This document shows positions 1 to 10,760 of a DNA stretch of 64,000 bases, piece by piece. Both the position numbers and the translations under genes were made by a program. Under the pieces are notes generated by a model that saw nothing but the letters and a program-made list of their open reading frames with translations, was not told the DNA's origin and searched no databases. The stretch covers positions 21,529-85,528 of the forward strand of contig CAUYLG010005006.1 of NCBI GenBank assembly GCA_963573385.1, given 5' to 3'. The stretch comes from Cacajao melanocephalus. Taxonomy: Eukaryota > Chordata > Mammalia > Primates > Pitheciidae. Numbering within the stretch: position 1 is the first letter of the stretch; the number at the start of each line of letters is the position of its first letter.

Positions 1-84
1 TGCCTGCTCTACTGATTTGTAAAACAGTGCTTAGCTCGAGAGGTGGTTGTAATGATTAAATATGTAACATACATGAAATGTTTG

Positions 85-300
85 GAACAGTGCTGGCACA
101 TACATGCTGCATATAAGTCTGCCGTTATTAGTAATGTACGGTGAAACACAGCAAGTGAGTCATGCCTGTCTGGTGTCCTCTGCCCCGCCCCCGCTACCCT
201 GCAGATTTCATAGAGTTGCTATGAGGATTAAAAGGGGTATATGCAAGTGGCAGCTGGCTCATGTTGTGCACCTAGTACCTGCTGAATAAATGCTAGTTCC
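85..300 (+). repeat. MIR SINE fragment
   Basis: The stretch ends with a diverged MIR 3' signature: a tolerance-to-consensus run around 'gaggattaaaag', then 'cctagtacctgctgaataaa'. MIR is a tRNA-derived SINE that spread before the placental radiation. It is old and heavily mutated, so the edges are approximate. Confidence 0.5.
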
Positions 301-429
301 CCCTCCATTCTGCTTTCCTTTCCTTTCCAGGCTCAGTTCAAGGATTTTCCCTTTGGAAAGGCTTTCCTGACCCTGAGGCTGTCTGGGCCAGCCCTGCATT
401 TTCCTATATTAGGACCCTTTGCACAAGGC

Positions 430-555
430 AGTGCCATTGCTGGTTTACTTCTCTGTTCCGCACCAGACTCTAGGAACTTTGCTGGTAAGGACTGTCTTAA
501 TTTAGCCTTGCATTTCTAGCCCTTGGCACAGTAGCTGGCAAACAGTAAGAGCTCA
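430..555 (+). repeat. L2 LINE 3' end fragment
   Basis: The text runs through a recognisable L2 3' UTR order: 'accagactctaggaacttt', a 'ggtaaggactgtctta' block and then 'cttggcacagtagctggcaa' followed by 'gagctcaat'. L2 is an ancient CR1-clade LINE. Only the terminal part is present. Confidence 0.55.
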
Positions 556-1215
556 ATCCGTATTCTTTGTAGTTTGCGTGAAATAATATGACCTCTACCT
601 TCAAGCAGTTTATAATGTATCTAGGGTGAAATATAAACATCCAAGAGTTTAATCTCATTAAATGTTAAAGACCTGTTTTCGACAATGTCATGGCACGGGT
701 GCTGAGGTTTCCCTGAGGCCTTGGGACAACCGCCTCACCTCTCTGGGATGAAGTTCCCTTAGCTCTAAAAGGGGAGGAACACATGTTCAGGCCACATGAA
801 AATGCTTGGTCAACACACTGGTGCTTAAGAAGCAGACTTAGGGTAGACCATCCGTCCATTCTGGAGAAACTCAGAGAGGGGAGAAATTGGCTTTGGCCTC
901 TGTGGTTCTGTAAATCTTTATGCAAGAGGCAGTATCTGAGTTGAGCTTTGACGGGGTAGGCAGAGATTAGGGAAATAGGGAGGAAGGCAGACTATTTCAG
1001 GCAGGATAATGTCTTGAGAAGAAAAAGTTTAAAGGAAATGAAGAAACAGATGGGAAGAACGATTTTTTTCTTTTACTTTCTTGTCCAAAAAGAGGAATTA
1101 AAAGAAAAGTCACATTGTCTGAATGCTGGCATTTTATTTCCTCTATTAGCTTTGAAGTAAAGGAAGGGAAACATGAACTTGAGGCTATTAAAAAAAACCA
1201 AAGAAACAAACAGGG
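556..1215. other. Unique or unrecognised sequence
   Basis: No gene or confidently named repeat. The part around 870-1010 ('gagttgagctttgacggg', 'ttcaggcaggataatgtc') has the wording of an old mammalian repeat, but I cannot name the family. Open frames here are short and unremarkable. Confidence 0.4.
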
Positions 1216-1361
1216 GGCCGGCACAGTGGCTCATGTCTGTAATCCCAGCACTTTGGGAGGCCAAGTTGAGAGGATTTTGTGAGGCGAGGAGTTCAAGGGT
1301 TCAGTGAGCTATGATTGTGTCACTGAACTCCAGCCTGAGTGACAGAGAGACACTCTGTCTT
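1216..1361 (+). repeat. FRAM-like free right Alu monomer
   Basis: It starts with the Alu head 'ggccggcacagtggctca' and 'aatcccagcactttgggagg'. It then passes directly into a right-monomer type ending ('cagtgagctatgattgtgtc', 'ctccagcctgagtgacagag') with only about 146 bases in all. That length and order fit a FRAM fossil monomer better than a dimeric Alu. Its 3' end abuts the poly-T of the AluJ at 1362, so the two form a tail-to-tail inverted pair. An internally deleted Alu is the alternative. Confidence 0.7.
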
Positions 1362-2360
<999 letters not shown>

Positions 2361-2363
2361 TAT

Positions 2364-2376
2364 TGCCCCCTAGTGG
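2364..2376 (-). promoter_or_regulatory. CTCF-like core motif
   Basis: The plus strand reads 'tgccccctagtgg', whose complement is CCACTAGGGGGCA. This is an excellent match to the known core of the zinc-finger insulator protein CTCF. It lies in apparently non-repetitive sequence. Motif match only: occupancy cannot be read from sequence. Confidence 0.5.
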
Positions 2377-2496
2377 AAAACTCACACGTCCATTCACATT
2401 TGGGACAGCTGCTTGGCCAGAGTGCAATTTTCAAACCACTCTGTTATGCAAGTGAGATGAAACTGCCCAGTTTCGAGCTGTTCTGTCAAACCTGGC

Positions 2497-3013
2497 TGCG
2501 GTAGACAGAACATTCTTTCCTACCCCCCACCCCGCAAAGACGTCTGTGTCCTAATCCTCAGAACCTGTGAATATGTTACCATCCATGGCCAAAAGGACTT
2601 TGCCGATGTCATTAAGTTAAGGACACGGAGACGGGCGGTTACCCTGGATTATCCAGGTGGGCCCAATGTAATCAGAGGGTCCTATCAAGAAGGAGGCAGG
2701 AGGGCCAGAGTGAGAAAAGGAGATAGGAGAACAGAAGCAGAGTGAGAGATGAAAATGCTCTGATGCTGTCTCTGAAGACAGAGGAGGGGACCATGAGCCA
2801 AGGAACACAGGCAGCTTCTTAAAGCTAGAAAAGGCAAGGGAACAGATTTTCCTCTAGAGCTTCTGGTAGAAACCCAGGTCTGGTGACATCTTAATTTTAG
2901 CTCAGTGAGACGCATTTCAGAGTTCCAACCTCTGGCACTGTAAAATTATAAGAGTGTGTTGTTCGAAGCCACCAGGCTACTGGTGATTAGTTACAGCTAC
3001 CATAGGAAATGAA
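2497..3013 (+). mobile_element. MLT1-type MaLR LTR (copy 1)
   Basis: A diverged solo LTR of the ERVL-MaLR group. It opens with 'gcggtagacagaacattc' and 'gtcctaatcctcagaacctg', then 'gtgaatatgttaccatccat'. It continues through a 'gggcccaatgtaatcagagg' block and 'accatgagccaaggaacaca', and closes with 'tgattagttacagctaccat'. Two related copies occur at 14227 and 37050, all in the same orientation. The exact subfamily name is from memory and is less certain than the class. Confidence 0.65.
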
Positions 3014-3305
3014 TGCACTGGTTTTTGAGAAAAGGAAAAGCCTCTACGGGGCATGCTGCCAGGAGACCTAAAACCCTGACCCTGGTGCTGTTGCTTTTGT
3101 GTTAATCACCCAGGAAGAAAGTGAACCAAATCATTGAAAGTCATTACACTGTGAAAAATGCATTTAAGAGAAGGGAAATTTTACTCTTTCTGGCCCAGCA
3201 GGAGAGTCAATCAAGGTGGCGTCCTGGAAAAAGTAACTGATGACAGTTACCTGACTGATGAGAATATATCTGACTGTCCTAGGGAGGGGGATCTTTTTTC
3301 GAAAT
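3014..3305. other. Unassigned sequence
   Basis: I see no gene, repeat or regulatory signal that I can support here. Confidence 0.4.
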
Positions 3306-3850
3306 AAACATTTTTTTCCTTGGGCAATAGATATATGTTACACATGCACTCTAGAAAATTTGAAAATATAGGAAAACAGAGAATGAAAATCACCCATAAC
3401 TCCACCACTCGGAGAACCACTGTTTTAGCATTTTTCTTCTAACCAGTTTTTGTAATTATCAAGAGTATGTAGCATGAGCAATTTTGAATCTTTTTTTTTA
3501 CTTCATATTATATCATGAGCATTTCCCAAATCACTATAAATCTTCTGAAAATGTTGCTTTTAATGATGACACAATACTACTCAACCATTTTCATGTTCTA
3601 AAATGGACTTAATATTGCTGTGATCGAGCATTTAAGCTGTTTGGGATTTCCACTATAATGAATAATAGTGTGTGAATATTTTTATTCAAAGTCTTTGTCT
3701 GAATTTTGAATTATTTCCTTAAGATAGATAGCCAAAGATGAAATAAGTGGTTTAGAGGTTGTGGATAATTTCAAGGTCTATGAAACTTCTTGAAAAATTA
3801 TTTTCCATTAGGTTCCTACTAGTTTTCTCTCCTACTAGCAGTATTATGGG
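3306..3850 (-). mobile_element. Old L1M (L1ME-like) 3' fragment
   Basis: Read on the plus strand this has the usual order of an inverted old L1 3' region: 'agaaaatttgaaaatatagg', 'accactcggagaaccactgt', 'tatcatgagcatttcccaaa', 'gggatttccactataatgaa', then 'ggttcctactagttttctct'. It is strongly diverged and partial. The same type recurs at 16480-17310. Confidence 0.5.
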
Positions 3851-3859
3851 CTGGGAAAT

Positions 3860-4120
3860 CTGCTTGTAATAATCTTAGTGACTCTTAAATATATTTAACT
3901 GTAACTCACCCTAAAAAACACATTTTATGTCTTAACCAAACACATACTCACACACTCATAAATGAACTGAAACCAAGCTTTCTTTTTGAACACATAATGC
4001 ACTCTTCTGATGTTGTCTTTTCTTTTATCTCCTATTCTATTTTTTTTAATGCTTGCTGGCTTTAATTCATAAGTTGATTTCAAGGCCTATGAATGACTCA
4101 TGACCCAGTTTGAAAAACAC
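3860..4120. mobile_element. hAT-Charlie-like DNA transposon fragment
   Basis: The right end 'gactcatgacccagtttgaa' followed by 'aaacactg' matches the terminal style of non-autonomous hAT elements in mammals. The interior is AT-rich and too diverged to name. Confidence 0.35.
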
Positions 4121-4361
4121 TGATAAGATCCTGGGAGTGGACACAGCTGAGTGTAATTCATATACGCACCTAGAAGGATCACAAGAACTACCCTTTTTAA
4201 ACATACCTCAAGACCCCAATTTCCTGCCACTTCAAGAAACATACTTGTTTGATGAAATGATCATAGCACTAGAAGAAAACAACATCTGCATTGAACAGCT
4301 GACCAACCTTTTAAAATCTGAATTTGGCTCTGCCTCAAAGCCTAGATGTCATTCCCATTAG
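4104..4361 (+). other. Unidentified open frame of about 86 codons
   Basis: An open frame bounded by TGA at 4101 and TAG at 4359. There is no ATG at its left edge; a TTG sits at 4110. The deduced peptide has mixed composition with a possible helix (Leu/Ile/Glu-rich, around 'FDEMIIALEENNICIEQL') and no low-complexity bias. It does not overlap an Alu, L1 or LTR that I recognise. A pyrimidine-rich tract and AG dinucleotides lie upstream (4015-4083), so an exon is conceivable. A chance frame or a relic of an old repeat is at least as likely. I do not recognise a family. Confidence 0.2.
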
Positions 4362-4649
4362 TTCTACATTTTGCATGTTTGCTAATTCAAGAAATTCTCA
4401 CAGGCACACATCTTGTGATTTCTATGCATTTAATAATGAAAGATGAAGTGGAAACAACGCAGAATTTTGAATTCTGTGAGATTTTGATATAACTTCACCT
4501 TTGGTGTTATCAGCGCTTTTGTGTATCTGTGAGTTCTTCTACCTAGGCTTTAAAAAAAGATTTAGACTTTCCAGCTAACATCTGGGAAAGGCTAATGAAC
4601 AGCAGTTGGTTTTCAAAAATAGAGAAAAGGACATAGAAGAAAGAAACCA

Positions 4650-4945
4650 GGCTGGGCTCAGTGGTTCACGCCTGTAATCCCAGCACTTTGGGAGGCCGAG
4701 CGGGGCAGATCACTTGAGGTCAAGAGTTTGAGACCAGCCTGGTCAACTTGGTGAAACTCTATCTCTACCAAAAAGTACAAAGATTAGCCAGTGTGGTGGC
4801 ACAAGCCTGTAGTCCCAACTACTTGGGAGGCTGAGGTGGGAGAATCACTTGAACCCAGGTGGTGGAGGTTGTAGTGAGCCAAGATCAAGATTATGCCACT
4901 GCACTCCAGCCTGGGTGACAGTGAGACCCTGTTCAAAAAAGAAAC
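4650..4945 (+). repeat. AluS
   Basis: Complete dimeric Alu: head 'ggctgggctcagtggttcac', the left-monomer 'gagaccagcctggtcaactt' block, right monomer 'cttgggaggctgaggtggga', and the end 'ctccagcctgggtgacagtg' with an A-rich tail. The flanks share 'aaagaaacca' (about 4642 and 4948), consistent with a target-site duplication. Confidence 0.92.
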
Positions 4946-4949
4946 AAAA

Positions 4950-5598
4950 GAAACCATCTCTATTTTTAGATAAATGTCAGATCTAATTTTCTGGATTCAG
5001 TGTAAGAGAAATCCCTTCATATGTTTAACACATGAAATATTTTTAAAAATCTAAATATATTAAATACAAATATAAGCAAATATATTAAATACATACTGTA
5101 GGCCACTCAGCTCTAAATTTTATGAGAGAGCTGAAGGACAAACATTTTATGAGAGACCTGAAGGACAAACATTTCATGAAACATTATATTTTTGATCGGT
5201 ATTCTTTTTTCTTTTTCTTTTTTTCACCTGGAAAATAAATAGAGAATACTAGAAGACAGACAACAATGTGTAACCGTTAGACATAAAAGATTATAAAAAA
5301 GTGCCTCAAAAATTAGATTACCTTTTATTTTTGATACACGTTTCCTTCAAGGAATTCAAAGCACGTCACAGACATCTTCCTTATTCATTTTCACAGTCCT
5401 TTAGTGTAAGAAACAGACGAAAGGATCTTATATCCACAGTACAGCAAGGTTTGAGAGAAAAGTCTTTTAGCCCAAGGACCTAACCAGATTCAAAAGAAGA
5501 CTGGACAAAAATAATTTTACATTTAAAATTCTAAATGGTTATCTTACACATACCCTATGCCTTCAACCACAGGGGACCCTTGGGAATTTGAGGTTCTG
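4950..5598. other. AT-rich unassigned sequence around the 27-bp tandem
   Basis: Apart from the tandem at 5117-5170 there is only AT-rich sequence and a 60-codon open frame near 5301 with no recognisable homology. Confidence 0.35.
5117..5170. repeat. 27-bp tandem duplication
   Basis: Two adjacent 27-bp copies beginning 'attttatgagagag' and ending 'ctgaaggacaaac', differing at one base, followed by a partial third unit. Confidence 0.85.
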
Positions 5599-5599
5599 A

Positions 5600-5774
5600 G
5601 AGCAAAGTTTGTTAAACACTTACATAGTACCAACTGTGGCCAGGCACTATTCCAAGTGCTTTTCAGATATCAACTTATTTAATGTTCATGACAACCCTAG
5701 AAAGTGGGTTTTACTTAGGAGGCTGAGGCACTGAGATAAATGACTTGCTCAAGGTCACGGCTAGTCAGTGGTGG
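5600..5774 (-). repeat. MIR, left piece (interrupted by LTR)
   Basis: Inverted MIR text: 'aacacttacatagtaccaac', 'ccaggcactattccaagtgc', 'gaggctgaggcactgagata', 'tgctcaaggtcacggctagt'. The MIR resumes after the LTR at about 6284 ('ggtcgggagctacaagtctg'), so the LTR inserted into it. Confidence 0.75.
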
Positions 5775-6283
5775 GACTGAGACAGGAGAAAAAGGTCTGG
5801 AGGCAGGGAACCCCAGGCCAATTCACGCGGACTTCCTGGAACTAAATCAAAAGGAAAATCCCAACTTTCCATGCCTAAGTAACAAAAGGACCAGAGGCTA
5901 CTCCCTTTGCAACCCCCCACTCCAAATGTCTGATTGGTTGCTTTCTGCAATCAGAACCAATCAGATGTTTGTATAGGAGTATACTCTTTGTAACTTCACT
6001 TCAGCCTCTGATCGGTTGCTTTGCACAACCAATCAAACTGGTTGTAGGCCGGTACTTTATTTGCATGGAGTAAACACTAAGTGGCCAATGGGAAACCTCT
6101 GGTGAGTATTTGGACCCCGGAAGATTCTGTAACTGGCTCTTGAGTACCCTGTGGAGTGCACTTTTGTTTTCAAGAACTCTCTGCTTTTGTTGCTTAATTC
6201 TTTACTTGCTTTGTTTTGCGTTTTGAGCAATTCTTTGTTCAAAATGCTAACAACCTGGGCACCCTCCACCAGTAACTGAACTA
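5775..6283 (+). mobile_element. Solo ERV1-class LTR inserted in a MIR
   Basis: About 510 bases beginning 'gagacaggagaaaaaggtct'. It carries CCAAT-type repeats ('gattggttgctttctgcaat', 'aaccaatcagatgtttgtat', 'gcacaaccaatcaaactggt') and a 'tactttatttgcatgga' element. It ends in a 3' part 'ttgttcaaaatgctaacaac'. The arrangement is that of a class I retroviral LTR and resembles the HERV-E-type LTR2 group, named from memory. 'actg' occurs at both junctions. No internal viral genes are present, so this is a solo LTR left by recombination. Confidence 0.65.
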
Positions 6284-6345
6284 GGGTCGGGAGCTACAAG
6301 TCTGGTTCCTTGATCTCAGTGATTATACTCTAATTGAACGGTCAC
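6284..6345 (-). repeat. MIR, right piece
   Basis: 'gggtcgggagctacaagtct' and 'ttgatctcagtgattatact' continue the inverted MIR of 5600-5774 across the LTR. Confidence 0.55.
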
Positions 6346-6779
6346 TGTTTTCATTGGAAATCCACCCTTCACTAGGATTTTATGTTGTCTGCTACATTGG
6401 GGCATATTTTTTGACATTGTCACATTTCTGTCAGAGAAGGAATCCAAAAACCCGTGTGTGTATATGAATACATGTATATGTTCTCACATACATGTATGAA
6501 ACAGGATAGAAGTTTACACACTACAGCTCACACACACACAAAGCCTGTAACTTTGTGTTTACTCACTGAGCCCATCTTGCCCATGTTGAGGAAACGCTTA
6601 AAATTGTGTATTAAATTTAACTCAGTCTCTCCCAGTTTAAAACTGTGAATTGGGGGTACATAGTGGATTTTACCCAATTTACATTCTTTCTCAAGACTGT
6701 GTCTTCCCCTCTCCTTGGGCACGTGGGTATAGGTGGTGGGAGGTGGGGCGGGGGACCCTCTGTGGGTTGCCCCTGTTGA

Positions 6780-6792
6780 CCACTAGATGGCC
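6780..6792 (+). promoter_or_regulatory. CTCF-like core motif
   Basis: 'ccactagatggcc' fits the CTCF core with A at a position that is more often G. It is oriented opposite to the motif at 2364, so the two point away from each other. Motif evidence only. Confidence 0.35.
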
Positions 6793-7197
6793 CTCGTCCT
6801 ACAGGGCCATCTCTAACCATGATGTTAAGGACAAATGAGTCCTGGCTGGAATTTTGAATGTCACCACGAGAGATGAAGGTCTCTGCTATAGCCTTCAGTC
6901 ATAAGGCCCTATGCTGTTGGGCCACCTCTTTTTGATGGCCAGGTTTCCTCTGGTTCACCAATTTTCTTAGCATTTCCACATCCCCTCCTGGAGCGCTGCA
7001 GGCACCATGTAGACCGTGGTCCACTGGGACCACTAACTCCAATTGAATGAAGCTGTTCCACCACTACCCTGTAGCATCATGGCCCAGTGTGGGACTTCTT
7101 TGGTATCCTACAGTGTCCTCATGTATATAACCCCCAGTGTTCCCAGGGTTCTTCAAACCTAAGAGTGGTCTCATTACATCTCTTCTGGAAGTTTCCA

Positions 7198-7226
7198 CCC
7201 TTACCCCCCACCCCGCCACCCCCCAG
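7198..7226 (-). other. G-quadruplex-forming motif
   Basis: Four C runs of 3, 6, 4 and 6 bases separated by 3, 1 and 4 bases. On the minus strand this satisfies the usual G3+N1-7 rule for an intramolecular quadruplex. Confidence 0.6.
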
Positions 7227-7769
7227 GACAAGCCAAGACATTTGCATTTGGTCTCTGGTTCCCTTTCCTCTTCCCTTTTCAAATGTTCCCCCTTTATCCA
7301 AGTTCTTTCCTTCTCTATGATTGAAGATTTACTTCTTTTTGTTTAAACAGAAGGTTTCAGTATTTATAAAACACCTTGGTCATTCAACAAAACCCAGTTT
7401 TCAAGATTATTACCTTCACCATGGATTTCAAATCTACTTGAGACTTAAAGCTGAGCTCTGATTTCTTTGGTCTCAGTGGTGTCGGCCTTCTCTCTGAAGC
7501 AAAGAGGCCACTGCTTCGACAGGTGGGAAGGTGCTCAGCAACATGATTTACCGGGAATGATAACTAGCATTCCTTGATTCAAGTATCAGCACTAGAGAAT
7601 AATGAGCCTTCAACTTAAAAACTTAATTATAGACTACCTATAGGAGTAGAATAATATTATGGGTAAATATAAGTGAATGGGCTCTTTTTAAAAATCACGC
7701 AGTAAATGGCTGCCATGGCCCTGCCTCCCGTCTTTCTTCTCTACTGCAGTCTGTCCTTGATGCCCTTTA

Positions 7770-8190
7770 ACCAAATATTTTTGTAGTAACTTCCTTCTGT
7801 GTTTAAAATCTTTTGACTTCCTATCACCTTTAGGATTAAGTTCAATATTCCCTGTGATCTGGGCTCTGCATGGAGCTTCAGCTTTCTCTGATGCTACACC
7901 CCGACCACTCTATCCTGCACACTCACCACCCAGTACGTCCTATGCCCCATCTGCCAAAGAGCCTAATTCCCTGCAGACTCCCCTGGGTCCCCCACAGTCA
8001 CAACGGCAATCCCTCGCACATGCTGCTATCCCACTCGTATGCCTTTCATCCTCCTCTTCCACCCTGGCCACTCGGCTTATCCTTCAAGACTCAGATCAAG
8101 TGATCACCCCTGGGGAGATTGTCCTTCAAGCCTTGATGTATTGCGATGTGTCTGACCCAAGCAGCCTGAGGACCTTCTATCCTCGTATTT
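7770..8190 (+). mobile_element. L2 LINE fragment with decayed ORF2
   Basis: L2-style wording: 'ttttgacttcctatcacctt' and 'aggattaagttcaatattcc', then a 'cacatgctgctatcccactc' block and 'ccttcaagactcagatcaag'. The 112-codon plus-strand open frame at 7854 is a by-product of this C-rich L2 sequence. Confidence 0.6.
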
Positions 8191-9290
8191 AGCAAGCTGT
8201 GTTTTAATTGTCTATTTCTAAAGTATTTCACTGTAGTCCACATATCTTAAATACCACTATTTTTACCAATGAGAATGCACATCTAACCATGAATCACATT
8301 AATCAACAAGTGTCTAATTTCACCATTAAACAGCAATTTTTGACGTTCACTGTTCTAATTGGCAAAGCATTGATGGAAATACAATCAGAAGCATGTGTTG
8401 TAGGCCTTCTGATGTAAAGCCAGCTGATCACCCCTAGAACACATATGTTTGATGAAGACAACTGACATGCTCAGAGACGACATTTGAACCATCTAGCACA
8501 TATGTGATCATACCTGGTCTATCATGAAATGTTCAAAGCAATTTATGGACATAGGGACATTGCTCTTTAGATGTCAAGAACATCAATTCCAAGAAGCTCT
8601 CTTCTGCTGTTGTCAAAGTCCCTACATCCAGAATGGACTTCTAGAGCAGCCTTGGGCTAAATATGAACATAGGTCTTCTTGATCTCTATGACACACTTCA
8701 TTACCTGGACTTGAAGCAATATTGCCCATAAAGCAACCACCAGACCTTATGATACCTTTGTGCAGATGAGAAAAATGCCCCTTCCTCCAGGTGGATGCAG
8801 CCAGTGCTAGGCATTTCAATGAGCAGAGAATGAGCTGGGTTTGCATGCCCACTTGTCCCCCTTGGCCAGGTGGCCTTTTGTGGCGTGGAAAAAAGGTCCT
8901 GAGTGTTCATGTATAGAGTACCATAAAAACCCTCAGAAAAAATAATCCCTTTAACTTTTTCCTTCAGCTCCTCGTCTTTTGCAAGCAATCCTCCAAGTGC
9001 ATCCCCAGCTTCATAGCACACACATACGTACATCCTAGTGAAATGTGAAAAGGCAACCACTCATCCCTGCAGGAACAATCATCCAGGCAAATGCTAGTCT
9101 CCGTTCTAAGACAGCCTAGAAAGATCGTGTTTCCGCTCTCTCGCTGTGCCCTTCGTTTCCCCTGCTCTCTTGAAAAACAAAGTAGAAGCTTCAGAGAAAA
9201 CAATCTAGTCTTGTAATTATATATATAATTAAAGTAGGACATTAAAAATCAACTTCAAGTTGATGGGACCAGATATCACTTAGGATGCTT
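8191..9290. other. Unassigned sequence
   Basis: No gene or repeat that I can name. Minus-strand open frames of 76-119 codons at 8622-9242 overlap one another in different frames and show no domain signature. Confidence 0.35.
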
Positions 9291-9770
9291 TTGATGGGAA
9301 TGAACAGAAAACCGATCTCAAAATGGCTACAGCTATAGGGGAATGTATTATCTCACTCTATGGGGGAATGTATTGTCTCACTCAGCAAGAAGTCCTGAAG
9401 TGGAGCAGCTGCAGGGCCGATTAGTCCAATGGCTCAAACAACATTCTCAAAAGCTCAGTTTCTTTTCGCCTTTCCCCTTTGTCATCCTCACATATCAGCT
9501 TAGCTCCCTCTTTGTTACAAAGTGGTTGCCATTGTTCCGAGTTTCACAAACAGACATGAGAGCATCCAGCAGAATGATAGGAACTTTTTATTTAATGTGC
9601 TTTTTGGTTCCCCACTCCCCTTCCCTGAAGATTTCCATACCCATATCCAAGTTAATCACCCCCAAGGAAATGGGATCGCTAGGCTTGGCTTTAGGCAATG
9701 CCACCATTCACACCTGGAGCTGGGATGAGGAAGGAGGGTTTTTGTTGAGATGCTCAAGGAAGTGAGTCCA
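9290..9770 (+). repeat. Unnamed ancient interspersed repeat, member 1
   Basis: Contains 'gtattatctcactctatggg', 'aagaagtcctgaagtggagc', 'aatggctcaaacaac' and 'ggaaatgggatcgctaggct'. I recognise this order as a common old mammalian repeat but cannot name it. A related copy appears to lie at 21020-21480. Confidence 0.35.
9333..9382. repeat. 25-bp tandem duplication
   Basis: Two adjacent 25-bp copies ('ctataggggaatgtatt' and 'ctatgggggaatgtatt', each ending 'tctcact') with two differences. Confidence 0.85.
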
Positions 9771-10594
9771 GTTCAGGGCAGCTGGTGTGGAGCATGCAAA
9801 GGAGGGATGCCTCAGCCCGTCATGCTGTGGGTGAGGAGTTAGCCTTTATCCTGCCTGTCTCACGAAGGCATTTAGTATCCATTTGTAGAAATAATCTTGA
9901 AACCACAATCTTTAAATAAAAATTGTCTTGCATTCACACACTGCTCTCCACTGTGTCTCTTCTGATGATGTCTAGGAGGAAAAGGATAAGATTGCTTATC
10001 TTGTGCTTTCACATTTCCTGTGGGGGGTACTCTCCCTTCAAAGTGTCGGGGAGATTATCTGATGAAGCTGTTTATAAGAGCGGGGCTTAGGCACTCCTCT
10101 GGGACCTACATGCCCGTTTCTTCCAGAGGCCACACCTGGGCCCAGCAATGGTTCTAATCCAAGAGGACCTCATCTCATGAGGCTGGGACTTCCATGCCAT
10201 CCTCAGGTCCCAGCAGGCCTTCCTCCTTATTAAATGTTGCTGTTGAGACAGTTTTGGGAAGCGTCTACCTTTTTCCCCAAAGAGAGTTACTCACATTTTC
10301 CCAAATTAAACTTCTTGCCCTGGGTCATTTTTATTTTGAATCCTCGTTAGGCCCTGAACTGTGACTTTTAGTCTCTGCACTTCACATCAGGTTCTATTTT
10401 AGTATGCACTGCAAATGTCAAGGTAATGACATGTGATTCCTTTTCGGGAAAACTGTGGAAGATGCTAATGGAAAAGTGTGTCACCAGATGACCTCCTGAG
10501 GTCCCCAGAAGAAACATACATAGAGGTGGAATCCACTTCCACCAGGCTGACCTCGGTGAATAGGAAAGGGAAGTCATGTTTGCTGTGACTCTAC
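9771..10594. other. Unassigned sequence
   Basis: No convincing gene, named repeat or regulatory signal seen. Confidence 0.35.
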
Positions 10595-10760
10595 TCTAGG
10601 CCAGGGGCTTTGCAGCCATTTAGTCTGCCCAAGAGACCTGTCATGGGTATTATCATTTCCATTTTGCAGCCATGGAAACTGAGTCTGAAAGAAGTTAAAG
10701 AACTCAAGGGGGGATTTGAGCCCAAATGCGCTGCCTCTAAAACACATACTTTTATAAACA
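10595..10760 (-). repeat. MIR
   Basis: Inverted MIR core: 'tattatcatttccattttgc', 'ccatggaaactgagtctgaa', 'ttaaagaactcaagggggg', then 'gatttgagcccaaatgcgct'. Confidence 0.75.

Larger units (their letters stand above)
6346..7765. other. Unassigned low-repeat sequence
   Basis: Holds short TG/CA stretches (6450-6540), the CTCF-like motif at 6780 and the C-run quadruplex motif at 7198. I recognise no gene or named repeat. Several overlapping open frames of 60-77 codons on both strands at 7064-7346 follow from the skewed base composition and are not convincing genes. Confidence 0.4.

Noticed and set aside
9343..9765. 140-codon plus-strand frame
   Set aside because: Covers a tandem duplication and an old interspersed repeat; no coding evidence.
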